From contig VRMN01000001.1 of assembly GCA_008690995.1 (NCBI GenBank), positions 5,084,001 through 5,148,000 on the forward strand: a stretch of 64,000 nt of DNA, written 5' to 3'. Of this stretch, positions 21,351 to 30,969 are shown in pieces. This DNA is from Porphyridium purpureum (lineage: Eukaryota; Rhodophyta; Bangiophyceae; Porphyridiales; Porphyridiaceae). The notes under the pieces were generated by a model, which searched no databases, was not told the DNA's origin, and saw only the letters and a list, made by a program, of their open reading frames with translations. A program made the position numbers and the translations under genes. Numbering within the stretch: position 1 is the first letter of the stretch; every line of letters starts with the position of its first letter.

Positions 21351-22091
21351 ATGGCGGCGAAAGCAGAGAAGAAAGAGAAAGAGGAACATTGGAGAGGAGG
21401 GCGGACGGCGCGAGGCATGGAGGGAGAAGGGAGACACGGGCGTCGGCAGGCATGGACGCCGCCGAGTGCGGCGGGTATGATTGGCGCGGGTATGGACGCG
21501 ATGCGACGGGTGCGCGGGTTCGGAGCGCGCCTGGCGTGGGAATGTGACGAGATGCCGCGCGCGCATGATAGCCGCGTGGTGGCCGCGGCGGTTTCGCTGC
21601 GCCGGCTTGTCGCCAAAGCAGCGGATGCGCTACTGGATGAGCGGCAGGTGCGCGTCGTGCGCATCAAGGGCGACGGGCGGTGCATGTTTCGCGCCATTGC
21701 ACGGAATCTGGCCGCGTTCGACGGACGCAACCTGTCCGAAGGAGCAGAGAGGCAGGACGCGGACTTCCTGCGCAACGCTGCCTACAAGGTGGTGTGCGTC
21801 GAGAAGAAGAAGGAATTTCAGGCCAGCTACCTGATCGAAGGCAACATCGACCACTATTGCGCTCAGATGAGGAGCCCCAGCTTCTACGGTGGCGAAACAG
21901 AAATGTTCATTCTTGCGGACCTCCTGCAGAAGCCCATTGCCGTGTACCTCCCCGCGGGACGCAGTCAGTTTCAGAAAATCATTTGCTACGGCGAAAAGTA
22001 CTTGAAGAAGATGCCGAACGGCCGCTCGGAAACCATCAAGTTGTTGTATAACGGCACAAACCACTACGAAGCTCTGATTGATCGCTGCTAA
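21351..22091 (+). CDS. OTU-domain cysteine protease (deubiquitinase)
   Basis: A 246-residue protein from ATG 21351; upstream in-frame starts are only TTG. The first ~80 residues are basic and Ala/Gly-rich, possibly a linker or targeting region. The OTU fold follows: VVRIKGDGRCMFRAIARNL holds the catalytic DGxC motif (Asp and Cys), an internal LIEGNIDHYCAQM helix and YGGETEMFILADLLQKPIAVY are typical of the core, and the end NGTNHYEAL supplies the catalytic His. OTU enzymes cleave ubiquitin chains. Substrate and linkage preference cannot be read from sequence. Length fits a compact OTU with no extra ubiquitin-binding domain. Confidence 0.9.
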   Translation: MAAKAEKKEKEEHWRGGRTARGMEGEGRHGRRQAWTPPSAAGMIGAGMDAMRRVRGFGARLAWECDEMPRAHDSRVVAAAVSLRRLVAKAADALLDERQVRVVRIKGDGRCMFRAIARNLAAFDGRNLSEGAERQDADFLRNAAYKVVCVEKKKEFQASYLIEGNIDHYCAQMRSPSFYGGETEMFILADLLQKPIAVYLPAGRSQFQKIICYGEKYLKKMPNGRSETIKLLYNGTNHYEALIDRC

Positions 22092-22598
22092 TATTCACAG
22101 GACGTAGACATTGCCTAGTCATATCGATCGTTTGGTGCGCCATCCTGCTTTGAAGACGATAGAGACTCCAGCTCCAGGCTGGCAACAGTGACTTCCAAGT
22201 GAGGATTGGAACGCCAAGCCGTGGGACAAGGAATCACGTGATGCCACATCACGTTGACCCTAAAGTACTGCGTTTGTTTCTTAATAAAACACGCGCGTTT
22301 TACCAGAACACGCCCATTTGTCGATCAGCGTTCAGCACGCGGCAGGGGCCTGAGGGGAATAGCTAAACGGGTTTTTCGTGGGACGACGGAGCTTCGAGCG
22401 ATGCGTGACAGTCAGTGGTACGCGCGCCAGATCACGAACGGCAGAAACGAAGTAGGGCAGGCGGCGCGCGCGGGAGGAGCAGGAGCTGCTGGGTTCCACA
22501 GAGGAAGAAGAGCAAAGACAGTAGGGTAGCTGACAGCAAAGACCAGGACAGAAAAGCAACGGCGACGAAACGAGTGCGAATCGCGCCGCGGGACGGAC
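22092..22598. promoter_or_regulatory. Gap between OTU and transporter genes
   Basis: 507 bp between two + strand genes. It carries an AATAAA signal near 22282, a candidate poly(A) signal of the OTU gene, then purine-rich leader sequence (GAGGAGCAGG...) before the transporter start. No gene was seen. Confidence 0.4.
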
Positions 22599-23858
22599 AT
22601 GCATCAGCATGGCCTGGTGTGGGCATCGGTGTGCTACTCGGTCTCGAATACGGGCATTACGTTGCTCAATAAGGCGCTGTTTTCGCAGCGCGAGTTCGAC
22701 TTTCCGTGGTTCACCTTGGCCGCCCAAAACATCATCGCTATCCTGCTTGTGATTTTCGCGCGCGTAGTGGTCGGCACGCAGCACCGAATTAAGGTGAAGC
22801 GCCAGCGTGGACGCGATGTCTCGGGTCTCGTTCACGATATCCCTCTTCCCGGCTCAGCGTCGGTCGTGGTTTCTGATCCTGAGATGCAGGCTGCCATTTC
22901 GCAGTTCTTACACCACCCATGGCACAATTGGATCAATATCAGTCTGTGTCGCCAGATTGCAGTGCCCATCGTGTTTTTCGTGCTTTTTATATTCAGCAAC
23001 GCGCAGAGCCTCAAGTACCTTTCACTGCCAGTGCTGACCTGTTTCAAGAGCCTGGCGCCTATCTTTACCACGCTCATTGAGCGCACGGTATTTGGAGACA
23101 TCTTTGGAACGGATGTGTACGTGTCAATGCTTCTCGTGGTGCTGTCTACCATCGTGACTTTTGCATACGATATTGAGTTTTCACCATGGGGATACATTTG
23201 GGCCCTTCTCAATGTCTCTGCAAATGTGGCGTATCTTGTCAGCCTGCGTGTGTGTTTGTCGGACGATTTTTCGTCATTCGAAAAGGCGTTCCACTCGAAC
23301 TTGCTGTCACTCGTCGCGATTGTGCCTCTTTCCTTTATTTCCGGAGAGCTCCCGGGCGCGTTCTCGGCTCTGGCGAATGAAACCGCCTCATACAAGCTAG
23401 GATTCTTCTTTTCCGGGGCCATGACACTGGCGCTCGTTACATCGTCCTTTTGGGTACTTTCATCGTCGAACGGCGCGACGCTTTCATTTTTGGGAGGTCT
23501 GAACAAGATTCCTGTCGTGTTCCTCGGTTATTTTCTGTTCGGTGCGCACGTGTCCATGCAGGGCTGGATTGGTATTGGGCTGGGTATTCTTGCGGGAATT
23601 TTCTTTATTCAAAAGAAGACGCTGCACAAGATCCGTCGGTCACCAGCACCCGTGCGCATGGGGCTCATGGGTTTCTCCTTCACTCACAGTCCAAAGATCT
23701 CCATGCACGCGACCGAGATGGACATGGAGGCGCTGCAGCCGTCCCCGAAGAACATTCATATGAATGGTGTTATCAGCCATATCCACCACTCCAAGGACGG
23801 CTCATTGAAGCTCGAGCCATCGCTGCATGAATCTCAAATACGGCCTGGATCGGTCTGA
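22599..23858 (+). CDS. GDP-mannose-type nucleotide-sugar transporter
   Basis: A 419-residue drug/metabolite-superfamily transporter from ATG 22599, with about ten predicted membrane helices. The family hallmark in GDP-mannose transporters (yeast VRG4, plant GONST) is a FxxGALNK-type motif that binds the sugar nucleotide; here SFLGGLNKIP is seen after SSNGATL. Other typical elements are NKALFSQ in the first helix loop, the SLKYLSLPVLTCFKSLAPI segment and FFIQKK at the last helix end. The predicted role is import of GDP-sugar into the Golgi lumen for glycosylation and polysaccharide synthesis. The cytosolic tail of about 70 residues is His- and Met-rich and longer than usual. Substrate could be another GDP-sugar. 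Confidence 0.85.
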   Translation: MHQHGLVWASVCYSVSNTGITLLNKALFSQREFDFPWFTLAAQNIIAILLVIFARVVVGTQHRIKVKRQRGRDVSGLVHDIPLPGSASVVVSDPEMQAAISQFLHHPWHNWINISLCRQIAVPIVFFVLFIFSNAQSLKYLSLPVLTCFKSLAPIFTTLIERTVFGDIFGTDVYVSMLLVVLSTIVTFAYDIEFSPWGYIWALLNVSANVAYLVSLRVCLSDDFSSFEKAFHSNLLSLVAIVPLSFISGELPGAFSALANETASYKLGFFFSGAMTLALVTSSFWVLSSSNGATLSFLGGLNKIPVVFLGYFLFGAHVSMQGWIGIGLGILAGIFFIQKKTLHKIRRSPAPVRMGLMGFSFTHSPKISMHATEMDMEALQPSPKNIHMNGVISHIHHSKDGSLKLEPSLHESQIRPGSV

Positions 23859-23987
23859 GCGCTCTCTAAATCTAGTGCAAGATGTCGAAGCGGACGCCTG
23901 CTTTCACACGGGTTGGAGTCAAAAACAGCCTCAACGTGACTGTGTAAAAAGAAGAAGAACAATGGTTTTTGATCTCTGTGCGTGGCG

Positions 23988-24440
23988 TTACTTTGAGCAC
24001 ATCCTGATGGCATCTTCAATATAGTTAGTTGTACCACCTGTATCCATGGAGCCCACAAAGCCGCCCTTCTTCTCACCCTTGTGAAACAAAAACACGGCCG
24101 GCACAGTGGAAACGTCCAACGAGCGTGCGATCTCCATCGCTTTATCCACATCCAGTCGCGCAAGCTTAATCCTGCCTTGATGAGCAAGCACTGCCTCCTC
24201 CAGGACGGGCGTAAACTTTCTACACGGCGCGCACCATGTTGCGTGCGCCTGCAGGAGCACAGGCACCTTGAGTTCCTCGAGCACGTGTGTCTTAAACTGT
24301 TCGGGCTCAATGTCCATCACAACCGTCCCCGGCGCCCATGCACTCTGGCACATCCGGCGCACAGACACCCCAAAGGATGAGGCATTCCCCAAGGGCGCCC
24401 GAGCTAGCACCCGGAGCCTCATCAACGCTGTCACTGCCAT
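23988..24440 (-). CDS. Thioredoxin-like protein, probably mitochondrial
   Basis: A 150-residue protein from ATG 24440; a TTG upstream is not used. The first ~35 residues are basic, Ala/Leu/Ser-rich and free of acids (MAVTALMRLRVLARAPLG), as in mitochondrial leaders. A thioredoxin fold follows: VLLQAHATWCAPCRKFTPVLEE holds the redox CxxC as WCAPC (WCGPC in classical thioredoxin), then KLARLDVDKAMEIA, the cis-proline segment VSTVPAVFLFHKG, and the final GG/IED helix. The first strand has QAHA in place of the usual DFxA, so the buried Asp is missing. The CAPC active site suggests a thioredoxin-like oxidoreductase with altered redox potential. It converges with the GDP-sugar transporter, about 130 bp apart. 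Confidence 0.88.
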   Translation of the reverse strand: MAVTALMRLRVLARAPLGNASSFGVSVRRMCQSAWAPGTVVMDIEPEQFKTHVLEELKVPVLLQAHATWCAPCRKFTPVLEEAVLAHQGRIKLARLDVDKAMEIARSLDVSTVPAVFLFHKGEKKGGFVGSMDTGGTTNYIEDAIRMCSK

Positions 24441-24578
24441 CTCGCTTTGAGGATGTCTCTCTTCTTTCAACACGCGTGGATTCGAGAAACCGCGCGCGTC
24501 GAAGACGCACGGTAGGTTACGCTACTGCACCTGAGTGTTCACCTCACATGCGTGAAAGCTTGGACTGACAGAGTTGCG

Positions 24579-25754
24579 ATGAAAATAGATTCAAGGGCGC
24601 ACGGGCGCCGGAAGCACACGTGTGCAATTGTGCGCGCGCCACCCGCAAGCTCTTCTCATGCATTAGCGTTCGGGTCGGGTGCACCGGAGCTCAAGCTAGA
24701 CGTGCAGTGGCCGCGATGGCTCGGCGACGCGCTCGGCTGGCTTCTCCAGCCGGCAGCCGCGCTGGCAAAAGCTGTGAACGACTCAGATTTGGGGACCACC
24801 GTGGGGGGCTTAATTCTGAGCGCTACCGGCGATGTCAAGACGCGCTTCGAGGCCGCCGAGCGGCTGGTCGCCATCGGCGACATTCACGGCGACGTCGATG
24901 CGCTGCGCGTCGCGCTCAAGCTCTGTAACGTATTGGGCCCGAACGACGAATGGGTGGGCGGGAAGACAGTTTTGGTGCAAGTCGGCGACCAGTTGGATCG
25001 CGGCGATACTGAGCTGGCTGTGCTGCGTCTGTTGTATCGGCTGCAGGATACAGCCCCCGCCGCCGGTGGGAAAGTGCATATCCTCCTCGGCAATCACGAG
25101 CTGATGAATGTGGAGCACGACTTCCGGTATGTGACGCAGGGCGGCTTTGCGGAATTCGCACGAGAAGTGGAGAAAACCGGCCGCGAGCCAGATTTGTCCA
25201 AGGTGCCGACCCCAGTGATCGAGTCTATCAAGGCCATGCCGCAGTGGATGCGGCCGCGTGCTCTTGCCTTTCGGCCAGGCGGCACGGAGGCGACGTTGAT
25301 GGCGAATCGCATGCAGGTCGCAGTGGTCGTTGGCGATAATCTCTTTGTGCACGGGGGCCTCAAGCCGGAACATGTGACCGAACCTGACGCGCTCGAAACG
25401 ATGAATAAGAATACACGCCAGTTTCTGCTCGGCAAAGCGGACAAACCAACTGCGTTGCGCGGGGGCAAGAGTCCCGTGTGGATGCGCAATTTTTCGCGGC
25501 CTGTGCCAGAGACAAGCGACTGCAGCATGCTCACACGCACGCTGCAGCTTACCAACACGCGACGCATGATCGTCGGCCACACGCCGCAGGCTGCGGGTGT
25601 GAACGGCGCGTGCAGCGGGCGCGTTTGGCGCGTGGACACGGGCATGTCGTCTGCGTACGGCGGGATACCAGAGGCGCTAGAGATCACGCCCAAGCGCGTG
25701 CGCATTCTGACGCCCCGAGGCGTGCAAGCTGGAAACTCTCGCATGCGCCGCTGA
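24579..25754 (+). CDS. Shewanella-like protein phosphatase (PPP family)
   Basis: A 391-residue metallophosphatase from ATG 24579. The PPP metal and catalytic motifs appear in order: AIGDIHGD (near residue 103), VGDQLDRGD, LLGNHELMN and, near the C-terminus, VGHTPQ. The segment FVHGGL also fits. The spacing, with a long insert between GNHE and the first His-rich strand and no C-terminal GDxVDRG type, is characteristic of the bacterial-like SLP group found in plants, algae and some protists. Plant SLP1 is plastid-located; here the first ~45 residues are basic and Ser/Ala-rich, compatible with a transit peptide. A seven-codon upstream ORF starts at ATG 24548, 31 bp before the start. Confidence 0.88.
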   Translation: MKIDSRAHGRRKHTCAIVRAPPASSSHALAFGSGAPELKLDVQWPRWLGDALGWLLQPAAALAKAVNDSDLGTTVGGLILSATGDVKTRFEAAERLVAIGDIHGDVDALRVALKLCNVLGPNDEWVGGKTVLVQVGDQLDRGDTELAVLRLLYRLQDTAPAAGGKVHILLGNHELMNVEHDFRYVTQGGFAEFAREVEKTGREPDLSKVPTPVIESIKAMPQWMRPRALAFRPGGTEATLMANRMQVAVVVGDNLFVHGGLKPEHVTEPDALETMNKNTRQFLLGKADKPTALRGGKSPVWMRNFSRPVPETSDCSMLTRTLQLTNTRRMIVGHTPQAAGVNGACSGRVWRVDTGMSSAYGGIPEALEITPKRVRILTPRGVQAGNSRMRR

Positions 25755-26600
25755 CGAGCCGAATCGAGCAAGGTTGGGTGGTATCATTACCAATTAGCGC
25801 GGGAATGCGGGAGCGCAGGCGTACCACATGGGTCCTGAATGCGATCTACAGCGACCCTTTCCTTGTGCAAAACTTTGAATTTTTGAATCTCCAGAATCTT
25901 TTACACTGTCACGCGATAGCCCTTCCGCCTGCTCACATGCGTCTGAACACACCAGCCATGAGAACCTTGCGCCAACACAACTCGGCGCCCTGTTGCTGCT
26001 CACACCCGATGACGCTGCGACCGATGCGTCACCACCGCCACTGCAATGCACATGGCGGCTGCCAGCCAGGACGCCGCACACGCGCCCTCAATATGACGCA
26101 TCGACCCAAAAACAGACACGCGACGCAATGGTGTCCACGTGTTGTAATTGTAACACGTACCTCCACGCCGAAAACAACCCCCGCGCCCGCGCCAAAAATA
26201 GGAAAACAACGGAGAAAAATAAGGCCTGCGTAGTGACAGGCGCGCCGCATTGCTGTACCTCGACGAGCACATGTCACTGTGAGCGAACTTCTTGCGGTTC
26301 GCGGGTGTGCGCTGAATCGACAAGATTTGATGCGCGTGCCTTTTTCGGCGCTTCGATACAGTTTGTCAATTTTTAGAAGCACCGGTCACGAGCCGCACGA
26401 ATGGCGGCCGTGTCTAAACGGTTGCGTGATGGTTACTTATGGCGGGCGAGGTTCATGCCGCTCGATCCCTGACGGCGATGGAGCGGGGCGAAACGAAGTG
26501 TTGAGCAGTTGTTGGGCAAGGAAAAAAGGGAGGAAGCTGTCCACGGAGTAGATGCGATTGGGTTGAAAGAGGGCAGTGGACGTCCGCTCGAAAGTTGATC
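25755..26600. other. Gap between SLP and the FLZ-like gene
   Basis: 846 bp. ORFs on both strands here have low-complexity translations and I reject them. A perfect dyad lies at 26137-26158 (ACGTGTT ... AACACGT). No gene was recognised. Confidence 0.45.
26137..26158. promoter_or_regulatory. Perfect dyad containing ACGTG cores
   Basis: Arms ACGTGTT and AACACGT around an 8-bp AT-rich centre. Each arm carries an ACGTG core as bound by bZIP or bHLH factors. It lies 440 bp upstream of the FLZ-like gene. Confidence 0.35.
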
Positions 26601-27035
26601 ATGACGACAGATAGGACTGGATGTGCGAGGCACGACTTGAGGAAGAGCGCCGCGTTCGGGAGCAAGAGTCTGGACGAGTTCTGCAGGAATTGTGGCAGGG
26701 ATGTAAGGATTAACTTGGAGGTTTACTCGACTGAAGAGGGCCAGTTCTGCGGGCAGAACTGCTGGTGGAGCATGAAACTCGATGCGTCAAATCAGCGCAT
26801 CAGGAAGTCGCGCAAAGCAGTGCCCATCAGACGTTGCAAAGGAGCGCATCATGGAGCAAAGGAATGCGTGCTGGACACAGACCCAAGCTTGATGCCGCTT
26901 CTGCCAGAGAGTATGGCCGAGTACTCTCACGCAATGTTCCAGCAAGCGCTTTTGACGCAGCACACCCATTGCCCGAACTGCCCGCCCACGGAGCACGTCG
27001 TGTGGAAGGTAAACGCGTCAGAACGCAGCTCTTGA
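26601..27035 (+). CDS. Small zinc-finger protein resembling the plant FLZ domain
   Basis: A 144-residue protein from ATG 26601 (TTG at 26595 rejected). Residues about 24-62 contain LDEFCRNCGRDVRINLEVYS followed by FCGQNC, matching the FLZ layout: an FxxCxxC pair, a hydrophobic/Tyr stretch and an FCxxxC pair. In plants, FLZ proteins are SnRK1-interacting scaffolds. The middle is basic (RIRKSRKAVPIRRC), and the C-terminus has a further HCPNCPP cysteine pair that could bind metal. Other treble-clef or MYM-like zinc fingers are alternatives. Confidence 0.55.
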   Translation: MTTDRTGCARHDLRKSAAFGSKSLDEFCRNCGRDVRINLEVYSTEEGQFCGQNCWWSMKLDASNQRIRKSRKAVPIRRCKGAHHGAKECVLDTDPSLMPLLPESMAEYSHAMFQQALLTQHTHCPNCPPTEHVVWKVNASERSS

Positions 27036-27558
27036 ATGGAACGATCAGGTGCAAATGTTTTTCTTCCCTGCCGTTTATTCTACTCAATTGACTCGACATT
27101 CATGCAATGATCGTTCCGGAGAGAGCACAAGACGCCAAGTTGTGCCGGCCCTTGTGTAGCCAGCGTGCGCGTTTATTTGGTGGCTGTTGTGGTAGTCGCC
27201 AGTCCTCGTGGTCAGCTCCTTGTCTCGATTCTCTTGCCGCCCGTAGTTTATAGCTTTGTAGTGATAGTTGCCATTTTCGGCAGTATAAACCCCCGCATTT
27301 CTAACCTTCTTCAGGAGCGCGTTCTTTTCGAGCCAAGGTCAAAACACGGTGCGGCAGAGGACAGCTTCCGTCGCGCAAGACGGCCAAACGAACGAGACAT
27401 GCTCGTGGCTGAGTGTCGCCGGCCGCGCAACATTCCAGAACGTCGCCAGCTCAAACGTAGTACAGTGTGTACAGTTATGATCTCGGAGCTGGTGGCCGGC
27501 CATGCGTCGCACGAGCATGCGTAGCCGAGGAGAATAGCGGCGCGCATGTGCGGGAGAG
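27036..27558. promoter_or_regulatory. Upstream region of the seryl-tRNA synthetase gene
   Basis: 523 bp between two + strand genes. It includes a GT-rich segment (about 27160-27280) with a short hydrophobic ORF I do not accept as a gene. No repeat or known motif. Confidence 0.4.
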
Positions 27559-29085
27559 ATGATGGCCATGATGGAGCGGCAAAGCCTAGCGTGCTTCCAG
27601 ACCTCGCTTGCGTCTTTTCACAAGTCGAGATCGTGCGTGGGTCCACTCAATGTGACTGCATGCCGCTATGGTTTCACCACCGGTGCGGTGTCCTCGTGGG
27701 GACTGTTTCGCCTGGGAAGCACGCGATATCATTCCAACGCAGCGCTGAATAGCGGCAATGTCGGTCGCCGGCGCGCATCGGTGAACAAGACGTTTGAATC
27801 TGGACTCAGAATGGCCGCCATTGACTACAAGGCATTGGACAAGCGGCTCGACGAAATGAAGACCAACATCCAGAACCGCAAGGTGGACGCGGATGCCGAT
27901 AAAGTGATGGCTTTGTACCATGCGTTCTGCAGCTACACAACAGAGGCCGGAAACATGCGCCAAAGACGAAATGAAAATGCGGCCAAGATGAAGTCGGCAG
28001 GGAAAATGGGCCCAGAAGAGCGCGGCGCTTTGATCGAGGAAGGCAAGCAGATCAAGGCAGACCTGGCGGCTCTAGAGCACAAACTCGCCGAGATCGAGTT
28101 ATCAATGGAGACAGAGGCCATGCGCATTCCAAATTTTACACACCCAGATGTGCCTGTCGGTGAAGAAGCGAATGCGACTTTGGTGTTCATGCAGGGCGAG
28201 CAGCGAGCATTTGGCTTTGAGGTGCGAGACCACGTGCGACTGGGCGAGGCCTTGGACCTTTTTGACTTTGACAATGCATCGCGTGTGACCGGTCCGAAGT
28301 TTTACTACTTGCGTAATGCGGGTGCCCTGCTAGAGTTCGCGCTGATCAATTACGCGCTGAGCCGCGTGCTCAAGCACAAATTCACGCCCATGACGACGCC
28401 TGATCTCGCACACGAGGCGGTAGTCGCCGGTTGCGGCTTTAACCCACGCGGAGAATCATCGCAGGTGTATACGCTGAACGGCTCCGACCTTTGCCTGGTG
28501 GGAACAGCCGAGATTCCTCTTGGCGGCTATTACTCGGATCAGCTTCTTGACGCCGCGCAGCTGCCCATCAGGATGGCTGCCGTAAGTCACTGCTTCCGAC
28601 AGGAGGCCGGCTCGGCAGGCTTGGCCACGCGCGGGCTCTATCGTGTCCACCAGTTTACCAAGGTCGAGATGTTTGTACTGTGCCACCCTGATGACAGCGA
28701 CCGAATGCACGACGAGCTGCTCGAGATTGAGAAAGGCCTTTTCAGTGACCTCGGGCTGCACTATAAGGTGCTGGACATGCCCACGGAAGACCTCGGGAAC
28801 CCAGCGTACCGCAAGTTTGACATTGAGGCGTGGATGCCTGGCCGCGGCTCCTATGGCGAAATTAGCTCGGCGTCCAACTGCACTGACTACCAGGCACGCC
28901 GTCTAAACATTAAGTATCGGCATGCACAGGGCGATAACCGTTACGTGCACACCTTGAATGGCACGGCGTGTGCCGTACCGCGCATGATCGTTGCGATTCT
29001 GGAAAACTTCCAAACCAACGACGGCAAGATCATTGTCCCCGAAGTGCTCAGGCCGTTCATGGGTGGGATGGAAATTATTGAGTGA
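27559..29085 (+). CDS. Seryl-tRNA synthetase, organellar type
   Basis: A 508-residue class II aminoacyl-tRNA synthetase that charges tRNA-Ser. The first ~85 residues are basic, Ser/Ala/Thr-rich and poor in acids, fitting a mitochondrial and/or plastid leader. A long antiparallel coiled-coil tRNA-binding arm follows (about 95-200, ending EAMRIPNFTHPDVPVG, the usual hinge). Then come the serine-binding TAEIPL, motif 2 (SHCFRQEAGSAG followed by GLYRVHQFTKVE) and motif 3 (NGTACAVPRMIVAILEN). The arm and core resemble bacterial-type SerRS, as expected for an organellar enzyme. The start ATG 27559 gives a full-length leader; the internal Met at 27811 would remove it. Confidence 0.95.
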   Translation: MMAMMERQSLACFQTSLASFHKSRSCVGPLNVTACRYGFTTGAVSSWGLFRLGSTRYHSNAALNSGNVGRRRASVNKTFESGLRMAAIDYKALDKRLDEMKTNIQNRKVDADADKVMALYHAFCSYTTEAGNMRQRRNENAAKMKSAGKMGPEERGALIEEGKQIKADLAALEHKLAEIELSMETEAMRIPNFTHPDVPVGEEANATLVFMQGEQRAFGFEVRDHVRLGEALDLFDFDNASRVTGPKFYYLRNAGALLEFALINYALSRVLKHKFTPMTTPDLAHEAVVAGCGFNPRGESSQVYTLNGSDLCLVGTAEIPLGGYYSDQLLDAAQLPIRMAAVSHCFRQEAGSAGLATRGLYRVHQFTKVEMFVLCHPDDSDRMHDELLEIEKGLFSDLGLHYKVLDMPTEDLGNPAYRKFDIEAWMPGRGSYGEISSASNCTDYQARRLNIKYRHAQGDNRYVHTLNGTACAVPRMIVAILENFQTNDGKIIVPEVLRPFMGGMEIIE

Positions 29086-29448
29086 TTACGATCAGCTATC
29101 GCGGCGCGCTCTCGTTGCATCCGGGCGAAACCCAACCAAGCATGTTTCTCCACGTGAATGTGGCATTTCGGGAAGGGCTTCGTCAATTGGGCAGCCAATG
29201 CAAGTGTCTCTGAAAGGGGACGACGACGGACAAGTGAAAGGTGCAGGAGCCGTGAGGCTTGACCGATCGCCCAGGCTTCGAATATGCCCGCTGGAGAGAG
29301 TTGTTCCCTTGCTGGTAGAAGCCGAACAAGAGGTTCGTACCGAAAGTCACAAGCAGTGTGCAAATAAAAAGGAGGCGGTTTATAGTGTTCCATTGCGAAC
29401 CGAATTTTTCATCCCGGGTCTTTGGCTTTTCTGTTTCAAGCGCAATTT
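29086..29448. other. Convergent gap, SerRS / unknown protein
   Basis: 363 bp of shared 3' region. No ORF with support and no repeat. Confidence 0.5.
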
Positions 29449-30696
29449 TCACGAAGAAGCACATATGTGCTTCGAGCGGTTTGGAGGCCATACGTCGTGT
29501 TCGCACTGCACGCACTTTAGCCATCCTTTGCGGCATGGGTGGGTCTGGAACCGTTTGCTGATATTGTCGCGCGGCTCGTTTCCCCATGCTTCGGGTTTCT
29601 TGCGCCCAGTGGCAGTTCGCGCGCGTAGCCGCGCCGCGCGGTGCATCGAACCGTCGTGGAAACCCTTTTCCGTGCCTGAAGAGGCGACTGCCAGAGAAAT
29701 GCTGTGATTAATAAGCTCCAATGGCAGTTCCGAGCCATTATAAAAGAGACGGAACGGGTAGCTCTCGTTCCATTGCGAATACTGCGCACCCGTATCTTGA
29801 GACGCGCAGGCGTCCGAGCTGCCGGTCTTGCCGCATATAGCCTTCAGGTCCGAGGTCCGAGAATGCTCCTCCAACTGAACGCCAATCAGCTTTCTGTGCT
29901 GCAAATTCCAGAACGGAATCTCCGAGCTCTCAACCTGACTATGGATGATTGCGGTACCACCGCCGTGTCTGCCGTCCGCAGGCCAACTGGGATACTGCTC
30001 TTCCCGCACGTACTTTGGCTCGAATATCTTCGTCACAAAGTCCTGAAATTCCAATTCCTCGTCTGACGAAAGGTCATCCACATCCTCCGGGACCAAAGGC
30101 AGCCGCATGTGTGTCCGCTTGGGTGTACTCGTGCGCCTCTTGCCGTTCAAGCACACCTGCATCGAGCGTTCTGCGAGTGACCGTTTCCTGTTTGGTTCCA
30201 TCTGGTTGTGGCTCTGGGGCACCACCTGTTGTGCTGATGTGCGCACCGGCCTGTTCGAGCTTGGCTTCGAATCCGCGGTTGCCGAGCCAGAGCGCGCTCC
30301 CGCAGCATTTTTAGTCTTGGCCACATCTCGGCCAGTGACAGCCGAAGTCGGGGCGCCAATGCTGGAGCTGACGCTGCTTCCAGGCGATGGCGTCCGCAGC
30401 TTTGCGTCCCGTTTCCTTGAGGCGGCTGCCCCGGACGCCGGCGCGTCTACCGGTGCTGCTGACGGCGCAGCCGCTCCGGACGCCGTCGCAGGTGCCGCCA
30501 CGGCATTCTCTTTTTGATGACTGCTTGGCACAACGTCGTGCGACGCAGCCCGCCTATCTGCACTGGCTAGCTTGGCCGGTCCCACTTGGCCAAGCGGCGG
30601 ACCCAAGGATCGCACCACCGCTGCTGGGCTGCTGATCGGCCCAGCTTTGTAGACTGCTGGCACAATCTTCTCATCCTTCACGAGAGGCTCCTCCAT
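29449..30696 (-). CDS. Unknown Ala/Ser/Pro-rich protein with C-terminal Cys/His cluster
   Basis: A 415-residue protein from ATG 30696. Residues 1-175 are low-complexity Ala/Ser/Pro with scattered basic residues, likely disordered. A basic patch (GKRRTSTPKRTHMRL) near 190 could be a nuclear localisation signal, followed by an acidic EDVDDLSSDEELEFQDF. Residues about 230-340 look folded, with EIPFWNLQHRKLIGVQLEEH and FRLFYNGSELPLELINH. The end reads KCVQCEHDVWPPNRSKHIC, a CxxC...HxxxC arrangement that could bind one zinc. I recognise no family. The codon choice resembles the neighbours, so it is probably a genuine lineage-specific nuclear protein. Confidence 0.6.
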   Translation of the reverse strand: MEEPLVKDEKIVPAVYKAGPISSPAAVVRSLGPPLGQVGPAKLASADRRAASHDVVPSSHQKENAVAAPATASGAAAPSAAPVDAPASGAAASRKRDAKLRTPSPGSSVSSSIGAPTSAVTGRDVAKTKNAAGARSGSATADSKPSSNRPVRTSAQQVVPQSHNQMEPNRKRSLAERSMQVCLNGKRRTSTPKRTHMRLPLVPEDVDDLSSDEELEFQDFVTKIFEPKYVREEQYPSWPADGRHGGGTAIIHSQVESSEIPFWNLQHRKLIGVQLEEHSRTSDLKAICGKTGSSDACASQDTGAQYSQWNESYPFRLFYNGSELPLELINHSISLAVASSGTEKGFHDGSMHRAARLRARTATGRKKPEAWGNEPRDNISKRFQTHPCRKGWLKCVQCEHDVWPPNRSKHICASS

Positions 30697-30941
30697 ATCC
30701 TCGAGCCGCTGTCACGCTGCGCGTCTCCCGCCGCCGCTGCCCACCGCCGCCACTGCCAGTGCTGCTGTGCCAACGCAGCACTGCCCGCCGCCGGCGCGTG
30801 CCCTCGGCAAACCCGCGCGCCGTCCAACCGAGCCCGGATCCTGGCGCCGCAGCGACATGCAGCGCCCAGGCCAGCTTCCACCTCCCGCACACGCCGCTGC
30901 CGTCACCTCGCGTCCTTCCGCAGCATGCACCGCCACGCCCA

Positions 30942-30969
30942 CCTCTCTCCCTCTCTCTCTCTCTCTCCC
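30942..30969. repeat. CT microsatellite
   Basis: Near-perfect CT dinucleotide run of about 28 bp in the upstream region of the gene ending at 29449. Confidence 0.9.

Noticed and set aside
24810-25580. 256- and 225-codon ORFs antisense to the Shewanella-like phosphatase
   Set aside because: The sense strand carries all phosphatase motifs; the antisense translations have no domain.
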